A stretch of 57,888 bases of DNA from Ophiocordyceps camponoti-saundersi (nom. inval.) (lineage: Eukaryota > Ascomycota > Sordariomycetes > Hypocreales > Ophiocordycipitaceae), in the NCBI GenBank assembly GCA_003339415.1, contig PDHQ01000223.1, positions 1-57,888 on the forward strand. Direction: 5' to 3'. A program made the translations under genes and the position numbers. Positions 55,664-57,888 of this stretch are shown in pieces. Position 1 is the stretch's first letter; each line of letters opens with the position of its first letter. The notes beneath the pieces were generated by a model. It was not told the origin of the DNA. It did no database searches and was given only the letters and a program-made list of their open reading frames with translations.

Positions 55664-57481
55664 ATGATTATTGACAAACCAAGTCTTAAGCATGACAAAA
55701 ACAACGAGAAACTTGGCAGCAGGTCGACAAGCATGACCATCCGCCGCAGCACGAAACTTGACGAGCAAGGCATCAAGATAAGCGTCGACGCGCATATTCT
55801 CCCTATCCATGACGCGACCCAGATCCGAAGCCGGATCGGAAGCCGAGACGAACATCTTGATGAGCACGACGATGGCGTACGCCACCCTCACGAAGCTGAA
55901 GACGGGAAGGCAGCGGACCGAGGGCACGTCCATGGCGAGGAAGGTGTCGAGGATGCCGTCGATGGCCGTCAGGCAGGCCGAAAGGGCGCTGATGTGCGCC
56001 GCCGTCGTCGAGAGGGCCTCGCCCGGCACCAGGCCGTTCTTCACCACCGCCTCGGCGTTGAACGGCGGCCTGACCTGTTCCGTAGACGCGTGCGCGTGGA
56101 GGACGAGCTCGTGCATGTAGAGGCTCAGAAGGTGGAAGCTCGACTTGAGCGTCGGCTGCATCAGGTCGGGCGACACGCCGGCGCGGTAGCGATCCAGGTC
56201 ACGCTCGAGAGCCCGGAGAGCGTAACGGGTCCGGGCGTCTGCGAGAGATGCGCTGCTGCTGATGGACGAGGAGGCGGAGGAAGAGGAGGGAGGCAAAGGT
56301 GGTGGTGGTGGTGGTGGTGGTGGCGGGAGGGGGCCGGCGCCGTCGTCGGCCGAAAGCTGAATGCCAATCTCCTCGGCCATGCGATGTGTCCAGACCAGAT
56401 GACAGAAATAGCCATCGGTAGGCGCCGATTCGGCCGACTTTGCCAGCACGTCTAGGCTCTCGTCCATAAAGGCCGACCAGCGGATCAGGTTGGGCCGGTG
56501 AAGCGACATGGCGGTGTTGGCGGCCAGGTAATGGCAGGCCAGCCAAGCTCGACGACACTCGATGCTGGTAGGGTCCGGCCTCCGAACGGCGGCGACGTGA
56601 TTCTCGCGCCAGCCCATCATGGTCGCCGACCTACGTCTCCCGAGACCGAGATCGAGAGCCATGACGGCGGCCATGTGAACGAGCTGGTAAAACTTGAGCT
56701 CCTCCATGTGCTCCGGAGGCCAGTACCAGATGACGGCGACTTGAAGCGCCTGGACCAGCTCGACCTTTTTCTCGCCCGTCACGACGATCTTGTGGGCCAG
56801 CATGCGCATCAGCAACCGCTGCAGTTGACGCTGCAGCTCGTGCGTCTCGGACGAGGCGGCCGCCATGACGGCGAGGAAGAGACAGGGCTTCGTCCTCCGC
56901 AGCTCGGCCGCCGTCATGCCGGCGGGGAAGACGACGGCCGGTAGGTGGCACATCATGCTCGTGTTGTAGCGGCGGAGGAGCTCCGACGCCTTTTCAGCCG
57001 ACACGAGACCGCGGTCTACGACATCTTCATCAGCGAAGTCGTCATCGTCGTCATCGTCATCGTTATCATCGTCATCATCATAATGATGAAGCGGATCATA
57101 ATCAGCCTTTCGCTTAACCGCCGTCGGCTCGTCCACACGATTCGACGACGACGACGACACGGCTCTAGCCTGCAAACTCGCCGTCAGGGCATCAATCTTG
57201 CGCTCCAGCTCGGAGACGCGGCTGTCCGTCTTCTTCTGCCGCTTGCGCGTAGGCGCCGTCACCACGCACCGCCTCCCGGCCTTGGCGCATCGTCGACACT
57301 CGTCGCCGCCGCCTTCGTCGGGCTCGCAGCGAACCTTGAGCGCCCGACAGGCCTCGCACGCTCGGGGTTTCTTCGCTTCGTGGCCGTAAGCGGATGCTAT
57401 TGCGGTCGAAGGGCTGGCCAGTGCCGAGTCCAGCACCGGACTTTGGTCAGATGAGCTTCCGGAAAGTCGATCCGGATCCAT
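55157..57481 (-). CDS. Zn2Cys6 transcription factor with polyQ and acidic tracts
   Basis: Nuclear DNA-binding regulator, 774 residues in one exon, ATG 57481. The zinc cluster is C42-x2-C45-x6-C52-x9-C62-x2-C65-x6-C72 ('ACEACRALKVRC', 'CRRCAKAGRRC'), followed by a basic linker 'APTRKRQKKTDSR' and a short coiled-coil 'VSELERKIDALTASLQ'. An Asp run follows at ~138-150. The middle homology region starts with 'CHLPAVVFPAGMTAAELRRT', then 'LVQALQVAVIWYWPPEHMEE' and 'LVHMAAVMALDLGLGRRRSA'. Low-complexity tracts interrupt it: polyPro at ~390, His/Gln near 605-625 and a Thr/Pro/Ser-rich C-terminus. The C-terminal end is acidic-hydrophobic ('GLDLEDLGLPLDAQGQYEGG'), a plausible activation domain. The regulated pathway is not evident from the sequence. 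Confidence 0.93.
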
Positions 57482-57747
57482 GGCCGTGAGTTTGGCGATG
57501 TATGTATGTAGGTATGGATGTGTATGTATGTATAACTCGGGAGGTAGGTAGGCAGTAGGTGTGTATGTATGTAGGTATATCTCCCGCCTCCCCCAACGGC
57601 GGTGATGACGATCTTCCCTCCCCCGCCCTTTACTTTTCGCGTCCGTCTAGATGACGGCAGCCCTGCGAATTGTAGTGTGTTGTATTGTGCGGATAGGCAT
57701 GAGGAGGAGGGGGGGGGGGGGGGGGGGGGGGGGGGAGGGGGGGGGGG

Positions 57748-57795
<48 letters not shown>

Positions 57796-57888
57796 GAGTG
57801 GTGGGAGGTGAGAGGAAAGGCTGCGGCTCAGGGCGACATCAGGGGTAGGTAGTAGAAAAGAGACAGCAGGTCGGAGACGGAGCTTCGC
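57482..57888. repeat. (TATG)n, TAGG repeats and terminal poly-G
   Basis: Upstream region of the Zn2Cys6 gene. (TATG)n with TAGGTAGG interruptions covers 57500-57580, and almost pure G runs from 57709 to 57794. No gene seen. Confidence 0.85.

Overview
The window looks like a contig from a filamentous ascomycete (Pezizomycotina, most likely Sordariomycetes). The reasons are GC-rich coding sequence, many short (about 45-100 nt) introns with GT..AG ends and CTGAC/CTAAC-like branch sites, and typical fungal families: Zn2Cys6 regulators, a Clr5-domain protein, a fungal CorA-like protein, a BEM3-like RhoGAP and a PITH-domain thioredoxin. Species identity cannot be read from the sequence. I reconstructed exon structures by hand; every junction given was checked for reading phase.

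Layout. (1) 1-9.96 kb: a spliced Zn2Cys6 regulator (+), an acidic orphan protein (-), an OCRL/INPP5B-type inositol-polyphosphate 5-phosphatase (-), and a divergent Dcp1 decapping subunit (+). (2) 9.96-23.85 kb: two stretches of about 6 kb made of microsatellites and homopolymers, with a single isolated orphan gene (16236-17729, -) between them. (3) 23.85-37.03 kb: a dense housekeeping block with NAD(P)H-hydrate dehydratase (-), mitochondrial ATP synthase alpha (-), an unknown protein (-), ribosomal protein L11 (-) divergent from spliceosomal SmB (+), a J-domain protein (-), a Clr5-domain protein (-), then an assembly gap in poly-C, then a TXNL1-like thioredoxin/PITH protein (-). (4) 38.8-44.1 kb: a BTB/POZ protein and a CorA-like membrane protein in tandem (+). 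(5) 44.4-46.1 kb: a Pro/Arg-rich orphan and a small secreted protein (both -). (6) 46.1-50.3 kb: another repeat-rich stretch running into a pyrimidine-rich leader. (7) 50.3-57.5 kb: a PX-PH-RhoGAP protein (+) and a convergent Zn2Cys6 transcription factor (-).

There is no operon-like logic. Genes that share an upstream region are Dcp1/5-phosphatase and RPL11/SmB. The functions are mostly housekeeping: translation, splicing, mRNA decay, mitochondrial ATP production, nicotinamide-nucleotide repair and phosphoinositide/Rho signalling. I saw no convincing transposon, CRISPR array, rRNA, tRNA or biosynthetic cluster. The more unusual items are a thioredoxin domain that has lost its nucleophilic cysteine, a stop-free 57-nt intron in the same gene, a 9-nt microexon in SmB, a GC-AG intron in the J-protein, an unresolved splice junction in ATP synthase alpha, three CACGTG boxes within 47 bp, and very long poly-G/poly-C tracts that may be sequencing artefacts.
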